From: Paludibacter sp.
Lineage (GTDB): Bacteria; Bacteroidota; Bacteroidia; Bacteroidales; Paludibacteraceae
Direction: 5' to 3'
Assembly (NCBI GenBank): GCA_019163375.1
Contig: JAFLKK010000003.1
Coordinates: 124,001 to 188,000 of the forward strand
Length of the DNA stretch: 64,000 bases
Below are positions 44,649 through 53,188 of this stretch, piece after piece; position 1 is the first letter of the stretch; each line of letters starts with the position of its first letter. The position numbers and the translations under genes were made by a program. The notes under the pieces were generated by a model. The model made no database searches. It saw nothing but the letters and a program-made list of their open reading frames with translations, and was not told the DNA's origin.

Positions 44649-45106
44649 AAGAACAAAGAAGAAAGACAAAAGACAAAAGACAGGAGACCGGAGAGGATGC
44701 ATAACTTTAGAAAACTGGATATTTGGTTGAAGTCAATGGATTTGGTGGTTGAAATTTATCAACTCACAAATACTTTTCCAAATAACGAAAAATTCGGTTT
44801 ATCTTCTCAAATGAATCGCTCAGCGGTATCTATTCCTTCAAATATTGCTGAAGGTTCTGCAAAGTCGAGTAATAAAGACTTTGCTCGTTTTCTCGAAATG
44901 TCTATTGGTTCTTCTTATGAACTTGAAACTGAACTAACAATTGCATCTAAATTAAATTATATTGAACATGATGTTTTTGTTTTATTACAAAACAAAATCG
45001 TTGAGATTCAAAAAATGATTATTGGATTTAAAAATAAACTGGATTGAGCATACTGATACGCTGACATGAACAAGCCTTTGTTCTTTTGTCTTTGTTCTTT
45101 ATTCTT
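44649..45106. repeat. Inverted repeat arms flanking the S23-type gene
   Basis: A 33-nt left arm (44649-44681) is the inverse complement of the right arm (45074-45106) at 28 of 33 positions. Both are purine/pyrimidine-biased, low-complexity sequences (AAGAACAAAGAAGAAAGACA and the like). If transcribed they would form a long stem with the 351-bp gene in the loop. Confidence 0.7.
44697..45047 (+). CDS. S23/IVS four-helix-bundle protein between mutA and mutB
   Basis: A 116-residue protein of the four-helix bundle family first found in 23S rRNA intervening sequences. It starts MHNFRKLDIWLKSMDLVVEI and carries FPNNEKFGLSSQMNRSAVSI, PSNIAEGSA and FLEMSIGSSYELETEL. The molecular role is unknown; these ORFs travel in IVS elements and also occur freestanding. 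Here it lies between mutA and mutB on the same strand and within inverted repeat arms, so it looks like an inserted element that did not disrupt co-transcription. The ATG at 44697 was chosen as it begins the conserved start. Confidence 0.88.
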   Translation: MHNFRKLDIWLKSMDLVVEIYQLTNTFPNNEKFGLSSQMNRSAVSIPSNIAEGSAKSSNKDFARFLEMSIGSSYELETELTIASKLNYIEHDVFVLLQNKIVEIQKMIIGFKNKLD

Positions 45107-45128
45107 TATTCTAAAAATCTAAAAAAGA

Positions 45129-47255
45129 ATGAAACCAAATTTTAAAAATATAGACATTCAGAATTTTTCTGTTACGTCAAAAGCTCCTCAGACCGAAAGC
45201 ACATGGCTTACACCTGAGTTGATTCCCGTAAAACCATTTTACACCAAAGATGATTTGGAAGGAATGGAACATTTAAATTATGCTGCCGGACTTCCACCTT
45301 ATTTGCGTGGACCTTACAGCGTAATGTACGCCATGCAACCCTGGACAATTCGTCAATATGCCGGATTCTCTACTGCCGAAGAATCAAATGCATTCTATCG
45401 TCGTAACTTAGCTGCCGGACAAAAAGGTCTTTCGGTTGCGTTCGACTTAGCTACACACCGTGGCTACGATGCCGACCACGAACGTGTGGTAGGTGACGTT
45501 GGTAAAGCGGGTGTTTCTATCTGTTCTATCGAAGATATGAAAGTTTTGTTTGATGGTATTCCATTGAATAAAATGTCGGTTTCTATGACCATGAACGGTG
45601 CTGTACTTCCTATCCTTGCATTTTATATCAATGCAGGTTTAGAGCAAGGTGCAAAACTGGAAGAAATGGCCGGAACGATCCAAAACGATATTTTGAAAGA
45701 ATTTATGGTTCGTAATACTTATATTTACCCACCAAAATTCTCGATGAAAATTATTGCTGATATTTTTGAGTTTACTTCTCAAAAAATGCCTAAGTTCAAC
45801 TCTATCTCTATCTCGGGTTACCACATGCAAGAAGCCGGTGCAACTGCCGATATCGAGTTGGCTTACACATTGGCTGATGGACTAGAGTACTTACGTGCCG
45901 GAGTAAATGCAGGTATGGATATCGACTCGTTCGCTCCACGTTTGTCATTCTTCTGGGCTATCGGTATGAATCACTTTATGGAAATTGCCAAAATGCGTGC
46001 TGCACGTATGTTGTGGGCAAAAATCGTAAAACAATTCAACCCTAAAAATCCAAAATCATTGGCATTGCGTACACACTCGCAAACTTCAGGTTGGTCGCTT
46101 ACTGAGCAAGATCCGTTCAACAATGTTGGTCGTACTTGTATCGAAGCTATGGCTGCTGCTTTGGGTCACACTCAGTCGCTTCACACCAATGCATTGGACG
46201 AGGCTATCGCTTTGCCAACTGAATTCTCAGCTCGTATTGCCCGTAACACTCAAATCTATATCCAACAAGAAACTGATATTACCAAGGAAGTTGATCCATG
46301 GGCAGGTTCTTACTACGTAGAAACATTGACCAACGAGATTGCTGAAAAAGCATGGGCGTTGATCGAAGAAGTAGAAAAACTGGGTGGTATGGCTGCGGCT
46401 ATCGAAACAGGTGTTCCTAAAATGCGTATCGAAGAAGCTTCAGCTCGCACACAAGCACGTATCGACTCGGGAAGTCAGGTAATTGTTGGTGTAAATCAAT
46501 ACCGTTTGGAAAAAGAAGCTCCAATTGATATTTTGGAAGTGGACAATACTGCAGTACGTATTCAACAAATCGAACGTTTGAAACAATTGCGTGCTAACCG
46601 TAACGAAGCTGATGTTCAAAAAGCATTGGCTGCTATTACCGAATGTGCTAAAACAGGCAACGGTAACTTACTGGAACTAGCCGTTGAAGCTGCTCGTGTT
46701 CGTGCTTCATTAGGTGAAATATCTGATGCCTGCGAAGCTGTTGCAGGTCGTTATAAAGCAACCATTAGAACTATTTCAGGCGTGTATTCATCAGAAACTA
46801 AAAACGATGCAACTTTCCAAAAAGCTTGCGAGCTTACTGAGAAATTTGCCAAGAAAGAAGGTCGTCAACCTCGTATCATGATCGCTAAAATGGGTCAGGA
46901 TGGTCACGACCGTGGTGCAAAAGTTGTTGCTACCGGTTATGCCGACTGTGGTTTCGACGTGGATATGGGACCATTGTTCCAAACTCCTGCCGAAGCAGCA
47001 AAACAAGCTGTAGAAAATGATGTACATATCATGGGTATTTCTTCGTTGGCAGCTGGTCACAAAACATTGGTACCACAAGTTATTGCCGAATTGAAAGCAT
47101 TAGGTCGCGAAGATATCGTAGTAATTGCAGGTGGAGTTATTCCAGCGCAAGATTACGATTTCCTTTACAAAGCCGGTGTCGCAGCTATCTTCGGCCCTGG
47201 TAGCCCGGTTGCTAAAGCAGCTTGTACTATCATGGAAATTTTATTGGAAGAATAA
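45129..47255 (+). CDS. mutB: Methylmalonyl-CoA mutase large subunit
   Basis: The 708-residue catalytic alpha subunit. The barrel region shows [39 protein letters not shown] and [20 protein letters not shown]. The C-terminal B12 domain has GQDGHDRG with the cobalt-ligating histidine at about residue 593 and [13 protein letters not shown] near the end. It catalyses the adenosylcobalamin-dependent rearrangement of succinyl-CoA and methylmalonyl-CoA, the key step of propionate formation in many Bacteroidales. It lies 81 bp after the S23-type gene and is followed by a terminator. Confidence 0.97.
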   Translation: MKPNFKNIDIQNFSVTSKAPQTESTWLTPELIPVKPFYTKDDLEGMEHLNYAAGLPPYLRGPYSVMYAMQPWTIRQYAGFSTAEESNAFYRRNLAAGQKGLSVAFDLATHRGYDADHERVVGDVGKAGVSICSIEDMKVLFDGIPLNKMSVSMTMNGAVLPILAFYINAGLEQGAKLEEMAGTIQNDILKEFMVRNTYIYPPKFSMKIIADIFEFTSQKMPKFNSISISGYHMQEAGATADIELAYTLADGLEYLRAGVNAGMDIDSFAPRLSFFWAIGMNHFMEIAKMRAARMLWAKIVKQFNPKNPKSLALRTHSQTSGWSLTEQDPFNNVGRTCIEAMAAALGHTQSLHTNALDEAIALPTEFSARIARNTQIYIQQETDITKEVDPWAGSYYVETLTNEIAEKAWALIEEVEKLGGMAAAIETGVPKMRIEEASARTQARIDSGSQVIVGVNQYRLEKEAPIDILEVDNTAVRIQQIERLKQLRANRNEADVQKALAAITECAKTGNGNLLELAVEAARVRASLGEISDACEAVAGRYKATIRTISGVYSSETKNDATFQKACELTEKFAKKEGRQPRIMIAKMGQDGHDRGAKVVATGYADCGFDVDMGPLFQTPAEAAKQAVENDVHIMGISSLAAGHKTLVPQVIAELKALGREDIVVIAGGVIPAQDYDFLYKAGVAAIFGPGSPVAKAACTIMEILLEE

Positions 47256-47274
47256 AATGAATTGACTATTTAGT

Positions 47275-47335
47275 CATTTACCATTTACTATTTAAGAAAA
47301 ACGGGCTTACCTTATTGTGGTGAGTCCGTTTTTTG
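47275..47335 (+). terminator. Terminator, family B copy 1, with upstream repeat
   Basis: The hairpin ACGGGCTTACC / GGTGAGTCCGT (47301-47329) is followed by TTTTTT. The preceding CATTTACCATTTACTATTTAA (47275-47295) recurs, slightly shortened, before the family B copy at 50.2 kb, so the repeated block is about 60 bp. Confidence 0.85.
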
Positions 47336-47828
47336 TTTGTGGAACTGAATTATATAAATATAGTAAAAAAAAATTATTTATTTTTTTGGGGAGGAAAAAA
47401 AGTGGAGAATTTTAATAAATGGGATATGCGACATAAAGATAATTGCCGCAGTAAATAACAAATACCTGAATATCAGATAAATTTATCTAAACATAAGACA
47501 AATATATACGTCATACTTTGGCGCTTACACAAAATAAATGGCGTATAAGCAAATGTTGGCACCAATTATAAAAAACTCAGAATAAAAAATTGTGCGATTA
47601 GAGAAATATATGAGGAACAAAAACCCATGGGCACCAATTATCGCAAAGAATTATCTAAATTCAAATATCCTACCCAAAAAAATATCTAAATTCAAAAATC
47701 CTACCGATAAATAATTGCGTAAATTTGCGCGAAATTTTTTGGAAGCCATATTGTTTTCAAAAAAGAAATAAGTAAACATGAACCTTAAAATGAATAATTA
47801 ATTACCCGGAATAATACTATAATACAAT
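47336..47828 (+). promoter_or_regulatory. Xylanase upstream region with 23-bp direct repeat and -7 box
   Basis: About 490 bp without a gene. Two 23-bp direct repeats (47652-47674 and 47683-47705, one mismatch; core ATCTAAATTCAAA) have a spacing of 31 bp. They end just ahead of a TAAATTTG -7 box at 47720-47727. GGCACCAATTAT also occurs twice (near 47567 and 47630). The repeats are placed like activator sites for the xylanase promoter; the 5' leader would be about 100 nt. Confidence 0.5.
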
Positions 47829-50174
47829 ATGAAACTGAAATTTCTCTTACTTGCTTTAGCCGCGTACGGAACCATGACAGTAGGTGCGCAGAACTACACA
47901 ACTGGTAATCCGGCAGATGGAACAACTTACGGATACCTAAAGAACTATCTGCCACTCAAGCAATACATTAATTATGAGAAGTATCCCAATTTCAAGTTGG
48001 GACTTGCCGTCGGTGCCAATGATTACCTGAACAACAGCACGGTTAAGGCGGTTGTCAATGGCTATTTCACGGAGACAGTTGCAGGCAATGAAATGAAGAT
48101 GGCAAGCTGTGTGAGCAGCACCGGATCCATGAATTTCGGTACGGTTACTAATTTTGTAAATGCTGCATCGGAGGCTGGTGTAAATGTTTACGGACATACG
48201 CTGGCATGGCATTCCCAGCAGGCTGTAGGCTATCTGAACGGTTTGATCAAGGACAAAGCCCCGCTACCCATTGCAAACAGTGACACGACCCTATGGATGT
48301 TGTTGAAATCAAAGGACTTTACTGTGGAAAAGAGCATCGGTTGGACATCGGACAAAACAACGTTTGGTTATACCACCTCATTCGTAAGTGACGGTCTTCA
48401 GGTGCATACCACCAAGATGGTTAACTCATGGGAAGTTCAGTACATTTTGATGGACAACATCCCGACCGTAAAGGGCGAAACCTATAAAATGACCATCACC
48501 GTAAAAGGGTCGGCTGCCGGAAGTATCCACAGTAAACTTGGAGACTGGAGCGGCGGAGCGAGCGCGGAAATACCCTTCACAACGGATTGGAAGGATGTGG
48601 TCGTCAACTACACCAGCACCCTCGACAATAGTTTTCTACTTTTCCAGAACGGAGACTTCGTTGGTGACATTTGGATTAAGAACATCAGGTTTGATAAGTC
48701 CGTGGGAGGTAAGAAGACTACCCGTAGCTGTATCGTGATGAATGCCACGGCAAAGAATGCGAATACATGGGATAATCAGTTCTGGATTAAGTTAGGTAGT
48801 TTCAATAAAAGTGATACGTATGAATTTTCTGCCGAAGTACGTGCAGACAGTGAAGCGAAGGCAACGACTCAAATACACAACGCCCCGGGAACTTACGTAA
48901 ACTATCAGGCAGTTGGTGATGTCAACTTCACAACAGAATGGAAGACGGTGACCAAGACAGGCTCATTCGCTGATGCAGGACAGTCAATCGCTTTCAACCT
49001 AAACGAATTTGCCGGTGCCAACGCTTACTATTTCGACAATATCAGTTTAAAAGTCAATGGGGTGGAACGTGTGATAAACGGGAATTTGGATGGAACCGAT
49101 GTATCATCGTTTGCATGGAAGCACTACGGCGATAACGCTGTGACAAACGCCACCATCAAGACGGACTACTTATACGTTCAACTACCTCAGAGCATTCCCT
49201 TGTCTGCTCAGGTCAAACATGACACGTTGGTCTACGCCATGAACCAATGGATAGGCGGTATGATGACTGCCTGCGCTGGAAAAGTGAAGGCGTGGGACGT
49301 GGTCAACGAGTCTATCTCGGGAGGCGATGCCGACGGTGATGGTGTTTACGACCTTCAGCATTACAACGGCGATGACGCCAATTTCTTCTGGCAGGATTAT
49401 ATGGGTGATCTGGAGTATGCCCGTCAGGCAATACGTCTGGCTCGTCTGCATTATGCCAATTCAATGGCTACAAAAGGTGGTGACGATGGTAAACTGAAGC
49501 TGTTTATCAATGACTACAATTTGGAAAGTGACTGGGATGGCAACGAAAAACTGAAATCGCTCATTAAGTGGATAGCGCGTTGGGAAGCCGATGGTGTAAC
49601 AAAGGTAGACGGCATCGGCTCACAGATGCACATATCGTGCTACATGAATGACGCCACTCAGACCAGCAAGAAGAATGCTGTCGAGAACAGTTTTAGACTC
49701 ATGGCGGCTTCAGGCAAACTGGTTCGTATCAGCGAATTAGACATGGGAATGGTCGATGCCAGTGGTAAAGATGTGACAACAGCCAATATGACAGAAGAAA
49801 TGCATCAGCGCATGGCATCCTATTACGAATGGATTGTGAAGAAATACCTGGAGATTGTTCCAGCTAACCAACAGTGGGCTATCTGTCAGTGGTGCGCTAC
49901 CGATTCTCCGTCAAACAGCGGATGGCGTGCCGATACGCCTGTAGGACTGTGGACACTCGATTGGTACCGTAAGCATACCTACGCCGGTTTTGCACGTGGT
50001 CTGGGAGCGCCACAAAACCCAACAACAGGTGTTGACCTCATCAAGGATGATTCAAAGAAGCCGGATTCATCCCCCATTTACGATATTTATGGTCGCTACG
50101 TAGGCAAAGATTTCGAGTCACTCCTCCCTGCGCGTGTTTATATCCAAAAAGGTAAAAAGTACATGAAGTTCTGA
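47829..50174 (+). CDS. Secreted GH10 endo-1,4-beta-xylanase with inserted carbohydrate-binding modules
   Basis: A 781-residue enzyme: signal peptide (1-20), then the first part of the GH10 barrel (about 38-145, with GHTLAWHSQ). A beta-sandwich insertion (about 155-445) of two CBM4/9/22-like modules follows, then the rest of the barrel. Acid/base E494 is in WDVVNES and nucleophile E636 in RISELDMG. The end (YDIYGRYVGKDFESLLPARVYIQKGKKY) resembles Bacteroidota secretion tails. The inserted CBM layout is known from Prevotella and Bacteroides xylanases. Base composition looks more GC-rich than neighbouring genes. It cleaves xylan outside the cell. Confidence 0.93.
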   Translation: MKLKFLLLALAAYGTMTVGAQNYTTGNPADGTTYGYLKNYLPLKQYINYEKYPNFKLGLAVGANDYLNNSTVKAVVNGYFTETVAGNEMKMASCVSSTGSMNFGTVTNFVNAASEAGVNVYGHTLAWHSQQAVGYLNGLIKDKAPLPIANSDTTLWMLLKSKDFTVEKSIGWTSDKTTFGYTTSFVSDGLQVHTTKMVNSWEVQYILMDNIPTVKGETYKMTITVKGSAAGSIHSKLGDWSGGASAEIPFTTDWKDVVVNYTSTLDNSFLLFQNGDFVGDIWIKNIRFDKSVGGKKTTRSCIVMNATAKNANTWDNQFWIKLGSFNKSDTYEFSAEVRADSEAKATTQIHNAPGTYVNYQAVGDVNFTTEWKTVTKTGSFADAGQSIAFNLNEFAGANAYYFDNISLKVNGVERVINGNLDGTDVSSFAWKHYGDNAVTNATIKTDYLYVQLPQSIPLSAQVKHDTLVYAMNQWIGGMMTACAGKVKAWDVVNESISGGDADGDGVYDLQHYNGDDANFFWQDYMGDLEYARQAIRLARLHYANSMATKGGDDGKLKLFINDYNLESDWDGNEKLKSLIKWIARWEADGVTKVDGIGSQMHISCYMNDATQTSKKNAVENSFRLMAASGKLVRISELDMGMVDASGKDVTTANMTEEMHQRMASYYEWIVKKYLEIVPANQQWAICQWCATDSPSNSGWRADTPVGLWTLDWYRKHTYAGFARGLGAPQNPTTGVDLIKDDSKKPDSSPIYDIYGRYVGKDFESLLPARVYIQKGKKYMKF

Positions 50175-50215
50175 TCGTCAAAAATGGATCGACTATTTAC
50201 CATTTACTATTAAAT

Positions 50216-50282
50216 AAAACGGACTTACCTCAACTGAGGTGAGTCCGTTTTTCATTATGGGAGAACGGAGTTCAAACTCCGT
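50216..50282 (+). terminator. Terminator, family B copy 2, plus second hairpin
   Basis: The stem ACGGACTTACCTCA / TGAGGTGAGTCCGT (50219-50248) is followed by a T-run. Then comes ATTATGGGAGAACGGAGTTC with the hairpin ACGGAGTT/AACTCCGT (50265-50282). The whole block recurs after the next gene at 52.34 kb. Confidence 0.88.
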
Positions 50283-50503
50283 TTTAAAATAATATAAACA
50301 GAATTACATACTTGTTAATAGATAAATTAGTATTATAACTATTGGATTTCTTTGTCTATTTTTATGCCCACAAAGCGTGTCGTTAGATCTTAATCCTCAA
50401 TAACTACATCATAATGGTCTTTTGATTATATTTGAGAGCTAATTGTTTATAACTATAATTTCGCTCTGTAAAAAATACCAACTCTATAAACAACAGTTTT
50501 TTT

Positions 50504-50881
50504 ATTGTCTATACTTTAATACATGAAAAAAACATATTCCTTGTAATTTATTGAATGTGGTATATTTAACATTTTAGACACTATTCGGATACGGACTGAC
50601 CTCGTCCGGTGAGCCGAAAAACAAGTGAGGTAGGCGGGTAAAAATCGTCCTTGTTTGAGTTCCGACGTATTTCGTCGGAATGAGTTTGGACGATTTGAGC
50701 CTACCGAGCGCAAGTTTTTCGAGCGAAGTGGGCGAAGTCTTGAATTTTTTTGCATACTTTTTTGTTTCAAGACAAAAAAGTATGTGGGGTTTGGGGCAAA
50801 GCCCCACCTTAAATATATGCTGCACAATAAATTAAATTGCTATAATTATTTATTGTCATGTGCTAATTGTCTATACTTTAA
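50504..50881. mobile_element. Hairpin-rich insertion-like element flanked by 16-bp direct repeats
   Basis: The 16-base sequence ATTGTCTATACTTTAA occurs at 50504-50519 and 50866-50881. Inside lie 10-base inverted repeats TAATTTATTG/CAATAAATTA (50544-50553, 50825-50834). A three-tier nested stem spans 50629-50705 (GGTAGGC/GCCTACC; AAATCGTCC/GGACGATTT; TTCCGACG/CGTCGGAA). A perfect 13-bp hairpin has arms at 50753-50765 and 50772-50784, and a GGGGC-AAA-GCCCC hairpin lies at 50793-50805. There is no convincing ORF, so it is non-autonomous at most. Confidence 0.6.
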
Positions 50882-50902
50882 ATCACACTTAAAAAATACC
50901 AG

Positions 50903-52312
50903 ATGAAAAGTTTAAGCTTAAAAGTAATTATTTCAGGCATGCTCATTATCCTGTTTGATTCACTCAGTCTCAGTGCCCAAACTCAGCAATCAGTATCGAA
51001 AAGTGATTCAATGATTACCGTTTTCGATCAATCGTTAAGAAAAGGAGTTTTGGATGTTTGGTATCCCCGAATGATAGATTCGGTGAATGGGGGATACTTT
51101 AGTAATGCCACATTCGATTGGAAAATCCCTGAACATCAGCCCAAGATGTTGGTCACACAAAGCCGTCTGATATGGACCAGTTCTGAAGCAACTCTGTTTT
51201 ATAATGATCCCACCTATACTAAATATGCGCGTCACGGATTCCAATTCCTCACTAAGCATATGTGGGATAATACCCATGGCGGTTTCTTTAATATACGTTC
51301 AAAGACCGGCAAGTATACCGACGAAATGTACGGTAATACTAAAACAGCTTATGGTAATGCGTTTGCAATTTATGGGTTGACTTCCTATTATAAACTTACC
51401 AAGGATACGGTTGCGCTAAATTATGCCAGGAAGACTTTTCTATGGCTTGATAAACATAGCCATGATAATGTTCACGGAGGTTATGTTGATGCAATGTCGG
51501 TGGATGGAATTTGGTTGTCGAAAATTAAGACCGATTCAAGGGAGCCGGGTGCAGGCAATGGTTCATTGAAAGATTATAATTCAACGATTCATTTAATGGA
51601 AGCTTTTACTGAATTGTATAAAGTATGGCCTGATCCATTGGTAAAAACACGTTTGCAAGAAGTGCTTACCATTGTACGCGATACATTTGTCAATAAGAAA
51701 GGATATTTGAACCTGTATTTCACTGACGACTGGAAGTTAGTCTCAAATCGCGATTCGAGCGAGGAGGTAATTCGGAGCCGCAGTTGGATGGACCATATTA
51801 CATTCGGACACGACGTTGAAACAGCTTTTCTGCTTCTCGAAGCATCATACGCTTTGGGCGAAAAAAATGAGACTACTACTCTGAAAATAGCTAAGAAGCT
51901 TGTTGACCATGCATTAGCCAATGGGTTTGATCAGACCTCTGGTGGATTTTATGATGAAGGATATTATCTCCCCGGGAGCAATAGTATAACTATTCTTAGT
52001 AAGAATGCACAGTGGTGGGTGCAGGCAGAAGGATTGAATGCACTTTTATTGATGTCCAAAATTTTTCCGGAAGAGAAAAAGTACTACCAATCCTATCTAA
52101 AGATGTGGAGCTATATCGACAATTACCTTATTGATAAGCAACATGGCGATTGGTATATCAACGGCTCTAATTATAATCCGGAAGTAATAGATGCTCCTAA
52201 AGCCTCTGTGTGGAAATGTAATTACCATAATGGGCGGGCGTTGATGAATTGCATCAGAATGCTTAAGAACGAAAATGAGGTAGTCGACCATTTTTCTAAA
52301 ATCAAACTCTAG
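50903..52312 (+). CDS. Exported AGE-family (N-acylglucosamine 2-epimerase-like) protein
   Basis: A 469-residue protein with a signal peptide (about 1-24, ending LSLSAQ) and an (alpha/alpha)6 barrel of the AGE family. Features are WYPRMIDSVNGGYFSNATFD near the start, the paired glycine motifs HGGFFN and HGGYVDAMS, a central RSWMDHITFGHDVETAFLLLEA, and SGGFYDEG later, all as in cellobiose or mannose 2-epimerases. Most AGE enzymes are cytosolic, so the signal peptide is notable. It lies in the hemicellulase neighbourhood, downstream of the GH10 gene, and may act on released oligosaccharides in the periplasm. The specific sugar is not determinable. Confidence 0.82.
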   Translation: MKSLSLKVIISGMLIILFDSLSLSAQTQQSVSKSDSMITVFDQSLRKGVLDVWYPRMIDSVNGGYFSNATFDWKIPEHQPKMLVTQSRLIWTSSEATLFYNDPTYTKYARHGFQFLTKHMWDNTHGGFFNIRSKTGKYTDEMYGNTKTAYGNAFAIYGLTSYYKLTKDTVALNYARKTFLWLDKHSHDNVHGGYVDAMSVDGIWLSKIKTDSREPGAGNGSLKDYNSTIHLMEAFTELYKVWPDPLVKTRLQEVLTIVRDTFVNKKGYLNLYFTDDWKLVSNRDSSEEVIRSRSWMDHITFGHDVETAFLLLEASYALGEKNETTTLKIAKKLVDHALANGFDQTSGGFYDEGYYLPGSNSITILSKNAQWWVQAEGLNALLLMSKIFPEEKKYYQSYLKMWSYIDNYLIDKQHGDWYINGSNYNPEVIDAPKASVWKCNYHNGRALMNCIRMLKNENEVVDHFSKIKL

Positions 52313-52337
52313 GCTATACCTAATTATAAAATAGATA

Positions 52338-52400
52338 ACGGACTTGCCATTATGGTGAGTCCGTTTTTCGTTATGGGAGAACGGAGTTCCAACTCCGTAT
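52338..52400 (+). terminator. Terminator, family B copy 3, plus second hairpin
   Basis: ACGGACTTGCC / GGTGAGTCCGT (52338-52364) with a T-run, followed by TTATGGGAGAACGGAGTTC and the ACGGAGTT/AACTCCGT hairpin (52381-52398). It is almost identical to the block at 50216-50282. Confidence 0.88.
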
Positions 52401-52408
52401 TGAAGAAT

Positions 52409-52702
52409 AAGTTGTAATCCATTATTATGTACCCCTCTGAATGTTTTTTTATTACCTCTAATTTTGTAAAAAACTCCACTATTCCCATTTTTTGCTCCCC
52501 GATTTATATAGTATACGCCCTTTATTATAATATGTACGCCCTTAATTATAATACATACGCCAATAATTATAATATGTATGCCCATCATTATAATATGTAC
52601 GCTAATTATTTCAATATATGCGCCATATTTTATATGTTATACGGTATTTCTTATATTGTATACGGTATTATTTATATTTTGTACGATAGTATTGATATTT
52701 AT
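52409..52702. repeat. 21-bp tandem array, 14 units, upstream of a regulator gene
   Basis: The clearest units (52514-52702, nine in a row) follow TACGCCNTNATTATAATATG plus one base, all exactly 21 bp. Four to five diverged units continue the same phase to the left (52409-52513). In the forward frame the units spell heptapeptides such as YALNYNT and YANNYNM; in one reverse frame GVCIIIK and GVHIIIK. The array ends 35 bp before a -7 promoter box, so it is upstream of the transcript. Confidence 0.88.
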
Positions 52703-52736
52703 AACGGCTTAGGTTCTGAATTTGATGATAATGTAT

Positions 52737-52744
52737 TATATTTG
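52737..52744 (+). promoter_or_regulatory. Candidate -7 element of the 52.8 kb regulator gene
   Basis: TATATTTG fits TAnnTTTG and lies 55 bp before the ATG at 52799. Its position between the 21-bp array and the conserved start indicates that the array is not translated. Confidence 0.5.
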
Positions 52745-52798
52745 CACGATATTATTGTTAGTTTCAGAATAAAAACATGTAAAACTCCAATCATTACT

Positions 52799-53152
52799 AT
52801 GTTACACTTCAACTTTACACGACTATTTAGGGCCAGAGGTATTCATACACCTTCAAAGTTCCTTGTACAGCATGGTTTCTCCGATAAGTTTGCCGCTCGC
52901 GTTGTTCGCAGCGATTTCCGCAAGCTAAACATCGACGATGTGGAAAAGCTTTGCGAGATCTTTCTTTGTACACCCAACGACCTCCTGCAGTGGGTACCCG
53001 ATAGTAAAACTTCTGACCCGGGCACTCATCCGCTTGCACCACTTATGCGAGACGAAAAGGTGATGGACTTAACCCGTACACTCAACTCTGTTCCCTTTGA
53101 AAGACTGTTGGAAATAGAAAAACTAATTCAGGAAGAGGTTAATAAGGACTAA
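52799..53152 (+). CDS. XRE-like helix-turn-helix protein
   Basis: A 117-residue protein. The start MLHFNFTRLFRARGIHTPSK and the stretch FLVQHGFSDKFAARV with IDDVEKLCEIFLCTPNDLLQW are typical of a Bacteroidota family of small Cro/C1-type DNA-binding proteins. A C-terminal helix (LLEIEKLIQEEVNKD) may mediate dimerisation. The frame is open upstream to 52427 through the 21-bp array, but the conserved start and the promoter place the true ATG at 52799. The CDF transporter follows 36 bp downstream, so it may be regulated with or by it. Confidence 0.85.
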   Translation: MLHFNFTRLFRARGIHTPSKFLVQHGFSDKFAARVVRSDFRKLNIDDVEKLCEIFLCTPNDLLQWVPDSKTSDPGTHPLAPLMRDEKVMDLTRTLNSVPFERLLEIEKLIQEEVNKD

Positions 53153-53188
53153 AACCTCCAATTTTATGTTGAAATTTAATTAAACATT

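Noticed and set aside
50516-50827. Two overlapping reverse frames in the hairpin-rich element
   Set aside because: Basic, Ser/Arg-rich translations with no domain arise from the palindromic DNA; structure explains the sequence better than coding.
52097-52588. Reverse-strand frame with GVHIIIK-type heptads
   Set aside because: It overlaps the end of the AGE gene on the opposite strand and owes its openness to the 21-bp period; no promoter or domain supports it.
52427-52798. N-terminal extension of the HTH protein through the 21-bp array
   Set aside because: The conserved family start is at 52799, a -7 promoter box lies between the array and that ATG, and the extension is low-complexity Tyr/Asn/Ala sequence.
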